DNA from: Dyadobacter psychrophilus
Lineage (GTDB): Bacteria > Bacteroidota > Bacteroidia > Cytophagales > Spirosomataceae
Reading direction: 5' to 3'
Length of the DNA: 64,000 nucleotides
NCBI RefSeq assembly: GCF_900167945.1
Contig: NZ_FUZA01000002.1
Location: forward strand, 496,001 to 560,000
In this document: piece after piece, positions 18,467 to 27,273 of the stretch
How positions within the stretch are numbered: the first letter of the stretch is position 1
Layout of the letters: every line of letters begins with the position of its first letter
Position numbers and translations under genes: made by a program
The notes under the pieces: model-generated
What the model saw: only the letters and a program-made list of their open reading frames with translations
Told to the model about the DNA's origin: nothing
Database searches by the model: none

Positions 18467-20095
18467 ATGCTGGAAGACCTTTGGTACAAAAACGCTGTGA
18501 TTTACAGCCTCGATCTTGAAACCTTCATGGATGCCAACAATGATGGCACAGGCGATTTTGAGGGACTATGCAACAGGCTGGATTACTTACATGCACTAGG
18601 GCTTGACACGATCTGGCTGGCACCTTTTCAGCCCACTCCAAACCGGGATAACGGGTACGATATCAGCGACTTTTACGGCGTAGACCCGCGACACGGTTCC
18701 AGCGGGGATTTTGTCAGCTTCATTCATAAGGCACGGAAACTAGGCATTAAAGTGATTATTGATCTTGTTGTTAACCACACGTCGGATCAGCATCGCTGGT
18801 TTCAGGAGGCGCGGTCTTCGAAGGACAATGCAAAGCGGGATTGGTATGTATGGTCGGAGGAACGGCCGGCAGACTGGAACAAGGGCATGGTTTTCCCCGG
18901 CGTACAAAAGGCTACCTGGACCAGGGACAAGGAATCAAAGGAATATTATTTTCACCGTTTCTATGAATTTCAACCCGATCTGAACACGGATAATCCCGAA
19001 GTAAGAGAGGAAATAAATAAGATCATGGGTTATTGGCTGGAACTTGGCATTGCCGGTTTCAGAGTGGATGCCGTTCCATTTATTTTGGAATCCAGTAATT
19101 CCAAAAAAGGCGAAAATCCGAAACTCCATTTTGAATATCTCAAAGAAATGCGCAAGTTCCTTCAATGGCGAAAAGGGGACGCGGTGCTGCTTGGAGAGGC
19201 AAATGTGTTGCCGAATGAAAGCAAAAAGTATTTTGGCGAGGAGGGCGAAGGCATTCATTTAATGTTCAATTTTTTTGTTAACCAATATACATTCTACGCG
19301 CTGGCCACTGCCGACACCCGGCCGCTGATTAAAGCGCTTGAAGCCACCAAGGACATCCCGGGAAGCAGCCAATGGGCGCATTTCCTGCGCAATCACGATG
19401 AGCTGGATCTGGGCCGACTTACCGAGGAAGAACGCCAGACTGTTTTCGCAAGATTCGGGCCGGAAAAGCATATGCAGCTGTATGAGCGGGGAATCCGGCG
19501 CAGGCTTTCCCCAATGTTAGGCAGCCGGCAGCAAACAGAACTGGCTTATAGCCTGATGTTTTCTTTGCCCGGAACGCCCGTGATCCGGTATGGTGATGAA
19601 ATTGGCATGGGGGATAACCTGGAACTGGAAGAGCGTGATTCGGTTAGGACGCCTATGCAATGGACTGGTGAAAAACAGGGCGGATTCACAAAAGGAGAAA
19701 CGCCGATCCACCCCGTTGTCGACGAAGGTTATTATTCATATGAACATGTGAATGTTGAAGATCAGCGGCGCGAACCGGGATCCCTGCTGAACTGGATGAC
19801 TTCCCTGATACGGATGCGGAAAGAGTGCCCGGAGATAGGTTACGGAAACTGGGAAATTATGGAAACGGGCCATACTGAAATTCTGGGTATGCGTTACACC
19901 TGGAAAAACAAGATCCTGCTCATATGGCACAATTTTCAGGAAAAATCACTCGAATTGGTCGTGCCCGAAAAAATGGCCGGAGCATCCCGGATCGCTGATC
20001 TGATGAGTAACATTGAAAGCATTGTGGACGAAAAGGGCAGGCATACAATCACATTAGAAGCTTACGGTTATCGCTGGTTTCGCGCAGTCCCGTAA
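18467..20095 (+). CDS. GH13 alpha-amylase family enzyme, trehalose synthase-like
   Basis: 542 aa cytoplasmic protein with no signal peptide. The (beta/alpha)8 barrel shows all GH13 regions: DLVVNHTSDQH, nucleophile Asp201 in GFRVDAVPF, acid/base Glu244 in LLGEANVLPN and Asp311 in FLRNHDELDL. The opening WYKNAVIYSLDLETFMDANNDGTGDFEG and the overall layout resemble trehalose synthase (TreS), which interconverts maltose and trehalose, but related alpha-glucosidases cannot be excluded. The C-terminal beta domain (residues about 455-542) is complete. Monocistronic between two gaps. Confidence 0.85.
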   Translation: MLEDLWYKNAVIYSLDLETFMDANNDGTGDFEGLCNRLDYLHALGLDTIWLAPFQPTPNRDNGYDISDFYGVDPRHGSSGDFVSFIHKARKLGIKVIIDLVVNHTSDQHRWFQEARSSKDNAKRDWYVWSEERPADWNKGMVFPGVQKATWTRDKESKEYYFHRFYEFQPDLNTDNPEVREEINKIMGYWLELGIAGFRVDAVPFILESSNSKKGENPKLHFEYLKEMRKFLQWRKGDAVLLGEANVLPNESKKYFGEEGEGIHLMFNFFVNQYTFYALATADTRPLIKALEATKDIPGSSQWAHFLRNHDELDLGRLTEEERQTVFARFGPEKHMQLYERGIRRRLSPMLGSRQQTELAYSLMFSLPGTPVIRYGDEIGMGDNLELEERDSVRTPMQWTGEKQGGFTKGETPIHPVVDEGYYSYEHVNVEDQRREPGSLLNWMTSLIRMRKECPEIGYGNWEIMETGHTEILGMRYTWKNKILLIWHNFQEKSLELVVPEKMAGASRIADLMSNIESIVDEKGRHTITLEAYGYRWFRAVP

Positions 20096-20305
20096 GGAAT
20101 AGAGAACTCCGCTTGGACTGCGAATAGTGTCCATACGATAATTACAAACGAAATTAACATTGGGTTAATCCTTTATTGGTTAAAATTGCATTTCGTAATC
20201 CTTCGTCGCAATCGTCATATTTGTGAGTAATAGGATGTCAACGTTATTTACGAAATGGTATATTGCACTCAATTATTAGCTCAATGTTATTTAACGTTTC
20301 TACAC

Positions 20306-21229
20306 ATGCTCTCTACAAAAACTTTCATCCTTCGAGGGTGTTTCCTATTGATCACCTGCCTGGCAGTTCATGCCGCACCCGCTCAAAACACGCTGGAATT
20401 TGTACAGGACGGGATCAATAACAGTTACAATCCGCCTGTTCCAAATGGCCCGACATCCATTCCACAAACGCTTTCCTTCTTCCTTAATAGCAATGGGAGC
20501 AAAGATGAAGGGATTTATTTTCAAAGGCCTTCATCTCAACTATCTGTTACATTCAGCTTTGATGATCAGACGTATATTACCGTACCGCAACACGTTACCG
20601 GCCTGACATTCGGAGCCGCTTCGGGTGCCAGTACCAGCCAGGTAAAACCTGTTCCGGTTGTTAACAATAATTTTTTCGAAGATACGACGCGCAGCATTTT
20701 TACCGCACATCCGAAAGGGCAAGCGGGCCGTGGAGTTAATTTGTATAATAATGTTGGTGTACAGGTTTTTTTGTCAGCCAAACCGTTGCTGACCGCCAAC
20801 GCGCCGACTTCGGATACAAGTCGCTACTATTATGGGAAGCTTCGCTTACAGTTCAGCAGGCCTGTGAATAATCCTGTAATTTCTATTATAGGGTTGGGTG
20901 CAACGACGAACTTCTCGAATAAGCGGCTTGGGTTTGCAACCGAACTGGAACTGCAATCGCCCGGGCGCACGCTTATAAAACTTTCGGGGAGCAAGGAATT
21001 TGTCCTGGATGATACCAAAACGAAAATATTACACACAAAATCAACCATTACCGGCAACTGCGGTAACGGGGCTGCTTGCGGGAGCGTAATGGTAACGGGC
21101 TCGGACGTTACCAGCCTGGTTTTCGGCGTTTACCTGCGAACAGATGGCGGGCCTGGTGTGTGGGGAACGCCGAGGGTGACCAATTCTGGTGATATGTGGC
21201 ACATTACATTATCGCTTCCTGAACAATAG
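20306..21229 (+). CDS. Secreted hypothetical protein, possibly truncated surface protein
   Basis: 307 aa from the Met at 20306, which begins a clear signal peptide (MLSTKTFILRGCFLLITCLAVHAAPAQ). The mature part is beta-rich and Ser/Thr/Asn-rich. It resembles N-terminal domains of large Bacteroidota surface proteins, but ends abruptly after SGDMWHITLSLPEQ with no C-terminal sorting domain. Its 3' end overlaps the convergent HxlR gene by 26 bp. Whether the short form is a truncation or the natural length is unknown. Confidence 0.65.
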   Translation: MLSTKTFILRGCFLLITCLAVHAAPAQNTLEFVQDGINNSYNPPVPNGPTSIPQTLSFFLNSNGSKDEGIYFQRPSSQLSVTFSFDDQTYITVPQHVTGLTFGAASGASTSQVKPVPVVNNNFFEDTTRSIFTAHPKGQAGRGVNLYNNVGVQVFLSAKPLLTANAPTSDTSRYYYGKLRLQFSRPVNNPVISIIGLGATTNFSNKRLGFATELELQSPGRTLIKLSGSKEFVLDDTKTKILHTKSTITGNCGNGAACGSVMVTGSDVTSLVFGVYLRTDGGPGVWGTPRVTNSGDMWHITLSLPEQ

Positions 21230-21611
21230 GCTGCATTTTCTCCCGATCGTCCTGCCGTATTTTTGCCCGGTGCATTTCGCCCCATTCCACAAGCGCGCCC
21301 ATGACAGGGTCGAGCGTGCTGCTGTATGGGGTAAGCCTGTATTCCACAATCACAGGTATGTCTGTAAACACGTTTCTGGTCAAGAAACCGTTGATCTCCA
21401 ATTCTTTCAGTTCATTGGAAAGCACTCGCGGAGATATACCCGGGATCATCCGCTGCAACTCGTTAAAACGGGTGCCTCCTTCTTTAAGTGCAATGATGAT
21501 ACGCAGTCGCCACTTCCCGCCAATCACATACAATGCGTCGCCGATCGCACCCAATTTGCTATTGCATTCTGCACCGGAATGATGTTCCGAATGTCGACTT
21601 GAATATTCCAT
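21204..21611 (-). CDS. HxlR-family transcriptional regulator
   Basis: 135 aa. Contains the HxlR winged-helix pattern: CNSKLGAIGDALYVIGGKWRLRIIIALKEG, RFNELQRMIPGISPRVLSNELKELEINGFL and VEYRLTPYSSTLDPVM. The family Cys near the N-terminus (AECNSK), which senses electrophiles or quinones in YodB and relatives, is present. The frame runs further upstream, but that part overlaps the DoxX gene; the Met at 21611 gives a normal HxlR start. It is divergent from a DoxX-like gene, the usual arrangement for repression of a neighbour. Confidence 0.9.
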   Translation of the reverse strand: MEYSSRHSEHHSGAECNSKLGAIGDALYVIGGKWRLRIIIALKEGGTRFNELQRMIPGISPRVLSNELKELEINGFLTRNVFTDIPVIVEYRLTPYSSTLDPVMGALVEWGEMHRAKIRQDDREKMQPIVQEAIM

Positions 21612-21621
21612 ATATCTGTTG

Positions 21622-21675
21622 ACTAACCAAAAGAATACTACTAACCTTTTGTATACTACTATATTTTCGTTAGTA
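21622..21675. promoter_or_regulatory. Candidate HxlR operator between divergent genes
   Basis: TACTAAC (21639-21645) and GTTAGTA (21669-21675) form a perfect 7-bp inverted repeat. A further ACTAACC lies at 21622-21628, in direct repeat with the left arm. HxlR regulators bind spaced inverted repeats between divergent genes, so this is the likely operator. Assignment rests on symmetry and position. Confidence 0.5.
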
Positions 21676-21708
21676 AAGGTAATTAGATTTGCGAGAAATA
21701 AAATAACT

Positions 21709-22068
21709 ATGAAAGCAAAAAAAATTATCACAATCGGTGTTACCGTGGTCGCCAGTGCACTGGTCGTAATGAGCGGAATTATGAAGCTGACCGCGGGTGA
21801 AGAGATCGTCAATTCAATGAGCAAAGTCGGCATAGCAGCCTATCTTGTTCCCCTGGCATTAATGGAAATAGGCTTTACCGCATTATTTCTTTACCCCAAA
21901 ACCATGAAGATCGGATTCATTCTGCTGTCTTGCTACTTCGCGGGCGCACTGGCCACAGAACTTTCTCATGGCATGCCATTCAATGCGCTTTTACCCATTT
22001 CATTGGTATGGATCGCTGCTTTTTTGCGCGACAGCAGTATTTTTCTGCCCGATTCAGCATCAAGGTAG
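21709..22068 (+). CDS. DoxX-like small membrane protein
   Basis: 119 aa with four hydrophobic helices (IITIGVTVVASALVVMSGIM, GIAAYLVPLALMEIGFTALF, IGFILLSCYFAGALATELSH, LLPISLVWIAAFLRD). The GIMKLTAG segment and the layout fit the DoxX/DUF4870-like membrane family, often controlled by HxlR or MarR regulators. The Met at 21709 begins a short basic N-terminus (MKAKK) and is preferred over the upstream extension. The 3' end overlaps the PQQ dehydrogenase gene by 9 bp. Confidence 0.75.
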   Translation: MKAKKIITIGVTVVASALVVMSGIMKLTAGEEIVNSMSKVGIAAYLVPLALMEIGFTALFLYPKTMKIGFILLSCYFAGALATELSHGMPFNALLPISLVWIAAFLRDSSIFLPDSASR

Positions 22069-24225
22069 TTTGAATGCCATAATGGAGCCGGAAGGGTTTT
22101 CCTTGTTTCCACCTACCGACAACGCAACATATTGCTGGCCTTTGTGCATATACGTGCAGGCCGTTGCGTTTGCCACTCCGGGCAGGACGGTTTGCCAGAG
22201 GATCTTTCCGGTCTTTTTATCGATCGCGCGGAGCTTTCTATCATTCGTTCCACTAATGAAAATGAGCCCTCCGGCAGTCACAATTGGTCCGGCAGAGCCT
22301 TCCTGCCCTGTTTCGGGGGAATCTTTGGCTTGCAATCGCTCATTATTTCCAAGCGGGATCTGCCATTCATAATCTCCCGTCGTCAGGTTGATCGCATTCA
22401 ATGTTCCCCAGGGCGGACGCAGCGCAGGGTTTCCATCGGGGTCGCGGAAATGCCCGTAAGCAGTCAGGTTCAGATATTTATCTGCACCTGCTTTTGTCTG
22501 GCCTGTCTCCATTTTGGTAACCTTGCCCGAGTTTTGCTCACGTTCATAAAGGAATGCAATGATGCCTTTTTCTTTGCCTTTAACCACACTGGCGAAGGCA
22601 GGCATTTTTCCTCCTCCTTTTTTGATTTTATCCAATGCAGCTTCCCGCGTCATGCGGTTTTTGAGCCCAACAAGTGAAGGGTAATTCGGTTCATCGCCAT
22701 TTTTATCCTTCCCGTGACAAGCAACACAATAGGTCATATAAATGGTTTTACCTTGTTCAAACACAGTTTGGTCCTTTGCTTCCTTCTCTGCATCCACCTT
22801 TTTCATAGACTGGATTTCGGGAGAGTCGTTGGATTTGACAAATAAAACCGAAGTGGACGGGTCGTAGGCAGCGCCGCCCCATTCTGCGCCGCCGCGCGTA
22901 CCGGGCAGCATCAATGTACCTTTGAGGTCGGGTGGGGTGAAAAGCCCTTCGTAGCGCATAGAGCGAAACTTTTTCACAACAGAGTCACGGCCCGCATCGG
23001 AATAATGCGCCAGATCTTCCTCGGTCATCCATTGCCGGGCGAATGGCCTAGGCTTGATTGGGAACGGCTGCGTGGGCCAGGCTTCTTCGCCGGGAATGTG
23101 GGACACCGGCACATTCCGCTCCTCAATCGGAAAAAGCGGCTCACCCGTTTCCCTGTTAAATACGAAAACAAATCCATGCTTGGTGACCTGGGCAACCGCA
23201 TCCACATTTTTTCCGTCCCGCTGTACTGTTACCAGATTCGGCGGGGCAGGCAGATCGTAATCCCAAAGGTCATGATGCACAAGCTGATAGTGCCAGATAT
23301 ATTTTCCGGTGGCAGCATTAAGCGCCACGACACTGTTTCCATAGAGATTACTTCCTTTACGGTCAGCTCCATAGAAGTCGTAGCTGGGAGATCCTAATGC
23401 CAGGAAAACAATGCCTCTTTTTATATCCAGGCTTATTCCGGCCCAATCATTCACACCGCCCGCATATTTATAGGCATCCTTTGGCCATGTTTCGTAGCCC
23501 GGCTCGCCCGGAAGCGGAATGGTGTGAAATGTCCATTCCAATTTGCCGGTCACACAGTTGTAAGCACGGATATAGCCGGGCTGGGCGCCATACAATTCAG
23601 ATACTTCAGCGCCCATGATGAGCAAGTCGTTAAACACAATTCCCGGGCTGGTAGGAATCACGGAAATCGTTTCCGGATCGTCACGAAGCCCCACATTCAT
23701 ACTCACTTTCCCATCTTTCCCAAATGAAGGAATCGGTTTCCCAGTCTTTGCATCCAGTGCGAACAGCACATCGCCACCAGTGACGAGAATGCGTTTATCA
23801 TTGCCTTTTTCCCAATAAGTGACACCGCGGCTTACACCGCCACCTTCGGCTCCATCAAACGGATCGAAAGCCCAGATCTGCTTACCCGTTCCGGCGTCCA
23901 CTGCGTAAACGAGGTGTTTTGCAGATGTGGCAAAAAGTACACCGTCAATAATAATCGGATTGCATTCGCTGTTTCCAGCCCGGGATCCGGGCTTTATATC
24001 ATTTAATACAAATGTCCACGCTGGTTGCAACTGGTGCACATTTGTAGTATTGATCTGGCTCAATGGCGCATAACTCGTGCTTTCAGCGTCGGCTTTGTAG
24101 ACTCCCCAGGTACGCTCTTCATCTTTCGTCTGGTTGGCTACCAGGACAATGAATGCAGGGATTGCCAGCGCTAGGCCAAAATTTTTTTTGTAAAAGCGCA
24201 GCGCAAATTGTAGAAATTCAATCAT
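22060..24225 (-). CDS. PQQ-dependent dehydrogenase with embedded c-type haem domain
   Basis: 721 aa. The N-terminus has one hydrophobic signal or anchor (NFGLALAIPAFIVLVAN). An eight-bladed quinoprotein propeller follows, with repeated Trp-docking units such as VYAVDAGTGKQIWAFDP, VVALNAATGKYIWHYQL and LRAIDKKTGKILWQTV. A cytochrome c domain is inserted late in the propeller with CVACH at residues 499-503 and a distal Met in GKMPAF. Proteins of this type oxidise sugars or alcohols (glucose, quinate, polyols) in the periplasm and pass electrons to the respiratory chain. The substrate is unknown, and no PQQ biosynthesis gene is in the window. Confidence 0.9.
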   Translation of the reverse strand: MIEFLQFALRFYKKNFGLALAIPAFIVLVANQTKDEERTWGVYKADAESTSYAPLSQINTTNVHQLQPAWTFVLNDIKPGSRAGNSECNPIIIDGVLFATSAKHLVYAVDAGTGKQIWAFDPFDGAEGGGVSRGVTYWEKGNDKRILVTGGDVLFALDAKTGKPIPSFGKDGKVSMNVGLRDDPETISVIPTSPGIVFNDLLIMGAEVSELYGAQPGYIRAYNCVTGKLEWTFHTIPLPGEPGYETWPKDAYKYAGGVNDWAGISLDIKRGIVFLALGSPSYDFYGADRKGSNLYGNSVVALNAATGKYIWHYQLVHHDLWDYDLPAPPNLVTVQRDGKNVDAVAQVTKHGFVFVFNRETGEPLFPIEERNVPVSHIPGEEAWPTQPFPIKPRPFARQWMTEEDLAHYSDAGRDSVVKKFRSMRYEGLFTPPDLKGTLMLPGTRGGAEWGGAAYDPSTSVLFVKSNDSPEIQSMKKVDAEKEAKDQTVFEQGKTIYMTYCVACHGKDKNGDEPNYPSLVGLKNRMTREAALDKIKKGGGKMPAFASVVKGKEKGIIAFLYEREQNSGKVTKMETGQTKAGADKYLNLTAYGHFRDPDGNPALRPPWGTLNAINLTTGDYEWQIPLGNNERLQAKDSPETGQEGSAGPIVTAGGLIFISGTNDRKLRAIDKKTGKILWQTVLPGVANATACTYMHKGQQYVALSVGGNKENPSGSIMAFKLP

Positions 24226-24226
24226 A

Positions 24227-24361
24227 AAGGGTTGAAATGCTGCTTAAGGGTGGTTTAGGAAGATTATCTTTTTGAGAAAACGGACATTACCAAAAAGAAA
24301 TCCGCAAGTCTGTTTTACTTCTTTTTCCCTAACCTGACTCATTCTGCTTATTTCAACCCTT
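24227..24361. repeat. 12-bp inverted repeat bracketing an intergenic region
   Basis: AAGGGTTGAAAT (24227-24238) and ATTTCAACCCTT (24350-24361) are perfect inverted copies that frame almost exactly the gap between the PQQ dehydrogenase start and the DUF899 stop. Between them lies AT-rich DNA without a gene. Confidence 0.5.
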
Positions 24362-24369
24362 CGTATGCA

Positions 24370-25146
24370 TTAATGACAGCAGGAACCGCTGTCTTTTTTA
24401 AAGTCATCATATTTATCATGATGACGCATCCAATCCATTGTACTGTCCTCATTTCTTCCTTTTGGCGTCAGGTCGAGGTAATTATGAGCACCGATCAGGA
24501 TGTCGCCGGCGCGTGAATAGCTGGAATAGGTGTGATAAATGTTTCCCGATCCGTCTTTGAAAAACACGCTTGTTCCAGGTGATTCGGTCCCCTCATCGTT
24601 AATTTGGTTCCGATAATTGTAATACACTTCACCATTAGCAATTTGCTCCTGGGTAAAAGAAACAAAATAATCGTAATTGAAGTCGCTGCCGAAGGAAGAT
24701 ACCCACTTGAATTTCCACTCCATGCGATTTTTAAAAGGCAGCAATTCCTGCAATGGCGCACGGGAAACGACTACCACGGAAACGTCGTGGTGCGCCAGGT
24801 GCAGATTGGCACCATCTATATGATCGGCCAGGAAAGAGCAACCCGGACAGCCTTCCTTCCAGCCCGGGCCGAACATAAAATGATAGATAATGAGCTGGCT
24901 TTTTCCGCCAAACAGGTCTGACAATGTTTGGCTGCCCTGCTCGGTTTCAAATGAATATAATTTATCTATCTTCACCCACGGCAGCGTGCGGCGCTGACGG
25001 GCAAGCTCGTCATTCAGGCGGGTAAGTTCCTTTTCTTTTTTAAGCAGTTCTTTTCGTTCTTCGATCCACTCCTGTTGAGAGACAACGCGATGGTGTTCAG
25101 TGCTTTCGGCTGAAATTCCAGCCAGCATTTCATTTTGTTTTTCCAT
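24370..25146 (-). CDS. DUF899 thioredoxin-like family protein
   Basis: 258 aa. The family signature is visible: an N-terminal WIEERKELLKKEKELTRLND helix, then LPWVKIDKLYSFET, YHFMFGPGWKEGCPGCSFLADHIDGA with the CPGC pair, and a C-terminal DLTPKGRNE. DUF899 proteins have a thioredoxin-like fold; a redox role is inferred from the CxxC. The Met at 25146 is chosen because the upstream extension overlaps the divergent promoter. It is divergent from a GlxA-type regulator 128 bp away, which probably controls it. Confidence 0.85.
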   Translation of the reverse strand: MEKQNEMLAGISAESTEHHRVVSQQEWIEERKELLKKEKELTRLNDELARQRRTLPWVKIDKLYSFETEQGSQTLSDLFGGKSQLIIYHFMFGPGWKEGCPGCSFLADHIDGANLHLAHHDVSVVVVSRAPLQELLPFKNRMEWKFKWVSSFGSDFNYDYFVSFTQEQIANGEVYYNYRNQINDEGTESPGTSVFFKDGSGNIYHTYSSYSRAGDILIGAHNYLDLTPKGRNEDSTMDWMRHHDKYDDFKKDSGSCCH

Positions 25147-25274
25147 GTCGATGTTATTGTTGTTTACAAACTTCCCCAATAATTTTGTAAAGCAAGCTGT
25201 GCAAAAACGCCGGATAAAGGGGGTGTTTGAGACAGAATGTTCCAATTCCTTAGCCAAACTCAATTTACTTCGTC

Positions 25275-26258
25275 ATGAAAAAAATTGCACTTGTTGTCCA
25301 CGAAGATGCCGTACTATCATCTATTTCCTGTGTTCTTGACCTGTTCGCAGGCACGAATCAAATACTAACTGCTGCGGGTAAGCCGGCGGCATTTGAGGTC
25401 GAGCTGGTTGGTGAGAAATCCGATAACATTCGCCTCGAAGGGCATACACAGCTGGTTGCTCTTAAGACTTTTGATGAAGTAAATGACACAGACCTGATCA
25501 TTGCAACCGCCTTTCTGGGCGATGTGGAAAACTTGCTCGCTAAAAACCAGGCGGCTATTGGATGGATAAAGGAAATGAGCGGAAAAGGGGTGGAAGTGGC
25601 CAGCTTGTGCGTAGGAAGTTATTTTTTGGCAGAGGCGGGGTTGTTATCGGGCAAAACTTGCACATCGCACTGGATGGCCATTGACGATATGAAAAAAAGA
25701 TATCCCGACGCACAGGTGCTTTCGGATATGGTGCTGACTGACCACGAAGGCGTTTATACAAGCGGAGGAGCCTTTTCCTCATTAAATTTAATCCTTTATC
25801 TGATCGAGAAATTTTGTGGTCGCGCAATCTGTATTCCGGTGAGCAAGATGTTTTCCATTGATATGGACCGGGTAAGTCAAGCCCACTTTGCCGTATTTAA
25901 AGGGCAGCGCAGGCATGAAGATGAGGTGATCCTTAAAGCGCAGACCTACATTGAGCAAAATTATCACACGCAGATCTCTATCGACCAGGTGGCTGACCAA
26001 ACGCATATGAGCAAGCGAAATTTTATCAGAAGATTTAAATCAGCCACACAAAACACACCGTTGGAATACATTCAACGCGTGAAGATTGAGTCGGCAAAAA
26101 AGGCCTTGGAAAGCAGCTCGCAGGATATTGCCAATGTAATGTACGATTCCGGTTACAATGATATGAAGACCTTTCGCGGCGTTTTCAAACGGATCACCGG
26201 CCTCACACCCCAGGATTACAGGAAAAAATATAGTCGTTCGGGTGCAATTGCAGCCTGA
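25275..26258 (+). CDS. GlxA-type AraC-family regulator with DJ-1/PfpI domain
   Basis: 327 aa. Residues 1-190 form a DJ-1/PfpI-like domain with the nucleophile-elbow Cys112 (VASLCVGSYFLAEAGLLSG). The C-terminal AraC domain has two helix-turn-helix motifs (ISIDQVADQTHMSKRNFIRRF and IANVMYDSGYNDMKTFRGVF then LTPQDYRKKY). Such regulators sense small molecules in the N-terminal domain. Divergent orientation to DUF899 suggests that gene as its target. Confidence 0.92.
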   Translation: MKKIALVVHEDAVLSSISCVLDLFAGTNQILTAAGKPAAFEVELVGEKSDNIRLEGHTQLVALKTFDEVNDTDLIIATAFLGDVENLLAKNQAAIGWIKEMSGKGVEVASLCVGSYFLAEAGLLSGKTCTSHWMAIDDMKKRYPDAQVLSDMVLTDHEGVYTSGGAFSSLNLILYLIEKFCGRAICIPVSKMFSIDMDRVSQAHFAVFKGQRRHEDEVILKAQTYIEQNYHTQISIDQVADQTHMSKRNFIRRFKSATQNTPLEYIQRVKIESAKKALESSSQDIANVMYDSGYNDMKTFRGVFKRITGLTPQDYRKKYSRSGAIAA

Positions 26259-26375
26259 TTTTCAGCAGGTTTTGATAATTATGCTTGCTGGTATGCGGCT
26301 TTGGTACGATTCTTTTTAATTAATCTTTATAATATCATATTAACAATAAAGATTCATCATCAAAAACCAATTGTC

Positions 26376-26960
26376 ATGAAAGCTATAAAGTTAAACATAC
26401 TAGCAATCGCATTATTAGGATCGACAGCCGTGTTTGCGCAAACGACAACGCCTTCGAGCAGTACACCGTCGAGCAGCACGCCGTCCAGCACAACACAACC
26501 GTCGACTACGCCGGGAAGCTCAACACAACCGAAAACAGTTCCTGGAAGCACAGTGCAGCCATCAACTTTACCGGGAGCGACTCAGCCAGGTTCAACGACC
26601 CAGCCGGGTTCGACAACGACCACCCAGCCGTCGACTACAACACCAAGTTCTACAACCAGGCCATCGTCTATCCCGCCGGGAACCGTGCCTGACAGGACTA
26701 CGCAGCCATCGAGCACTGTGCCAAGTTCAACTACACAGCCATCGACAACTGTACCGGGAAGCACAACGCAGCCATCATCCAACACAGTGCCTAACAGCAA
26801 TGTGCCTGCTTCGAGCATTCCAAACAATACAACACAACCTTCAACTGTTCCGCAAAGTACAACTATCCCATCATCAACAGTGCCGGGAAGTGCTACAACG
26901 CCATCATCCTCAACAGTTCCAGGTAGCAGCACTTCAAGACCATCAACTCCTCAGAAATAA
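26376..26960 (+). CDS. Exported Ser/Thr/Pro-rich low-complexity protein
   Basis: 194 aa with signal peptide MKAIKLNILAIALLGSTAVFAQ. The whole mature chain is made of short imperfect units such as TTQPSTTPGS, TVPGSTVQPS and STVPSSTTQPS, with almost only Ser, Thr, Pro, Gln, Gly and Val. It has no membrane segment or sorting domain. It may be an O-glycosylated extended surface or matrix protein; that is inference from composition. A terminator follows at 26991. The repeats make its length prone to change by slippage. Confidence 0.65.
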   Translation: MKAIKLNILAIALLGSTAVFAQTTTPSSSTPSSSTPSSTTQPSTTPGSSTQPKTVPGSTVQPSTLPGATQPGSTTQPGSTTTTQPSTTTPSSTTRPSSIPPGTVPDRTTQPSSTVPSSTTQPSTTVPGSTTQPSSNTVPNSNVPASSIPNNTTQPSTVPQSTTIPSSTVPGSATTPSSSTVPGSSTSRPSTPQK

Positions 26961-26990
26961 TAGCTGGGCATAGTTAGGTTTTGAAATATG

Positions 26991-27024
26991 AACAGCCCGC
27001 CATTCGGTGGGCTGTTTTGTTTTA
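26991..27024 (+). terminator. Rho-independent terminator
   Basis: AACAGCCCGCC pairs with GGTGGGCTGTT (11 bp, one G-U pair) around ATTC, followed by TTGTTTT. It ends the transcript of the Ser/Thr/Pro-rich protein gene. Confidence 0.85.
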
Positions 27025-27078
27025 TGCCAGTTGCTGGTATGGGAATTATAGTTGATTCATTTAAAAACACTGATAGAT

Positions 27079-27273
27079 ATGCCAAATATTGAAAATATGG
27101 ATCCATCCGGATCAGTTAAGGCGGGGGTGACACTTTCTGTAACCAATGCGTCATCGGAAAACGAGGCAATTCTGGCCGTAGAAAATTATTTAAGAGTAAA
27201 TAAGGGGGAAGCTCTCGAAATGTCGCTGCCTGAAAAAGGGGAGGACGGAAGTTACAGGATCAGATTGGAGTGA
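27079..27273 (+). CDS. Small hypothetical protein
   Basis: 64 aa; not recognised. Starts MPNIENMDPSGSVKAGVTLS and ends KGEDGSYRIRLE, soluble with mixed strands. A Met nine codons upstream is also possible. Its 3' end overlaps the convergent gene by 22 bp. Weak support: reading frame and plausible composition only. Confidence 0.45.
   Translation: MPNIENMDPSGSVKAGVTLSVTNASSENEAILAVENYLRVNKGEALEMSLPEKGEDGSYRIRLE

Noticed and set aside
22132..22677. 181-codon frame opposite the PQQ dehydrogenase
   Set aside because: Antisense to the CVACH and propeller repeats; no start context or motif.
26434..26973. 179-codon Arg/Gln/His-rich frame in the repeat gene
   Set aside because: It is the +1 frame of the Ser/Thr/Pro repeat gene; the frame with the signal peptide is the real one.
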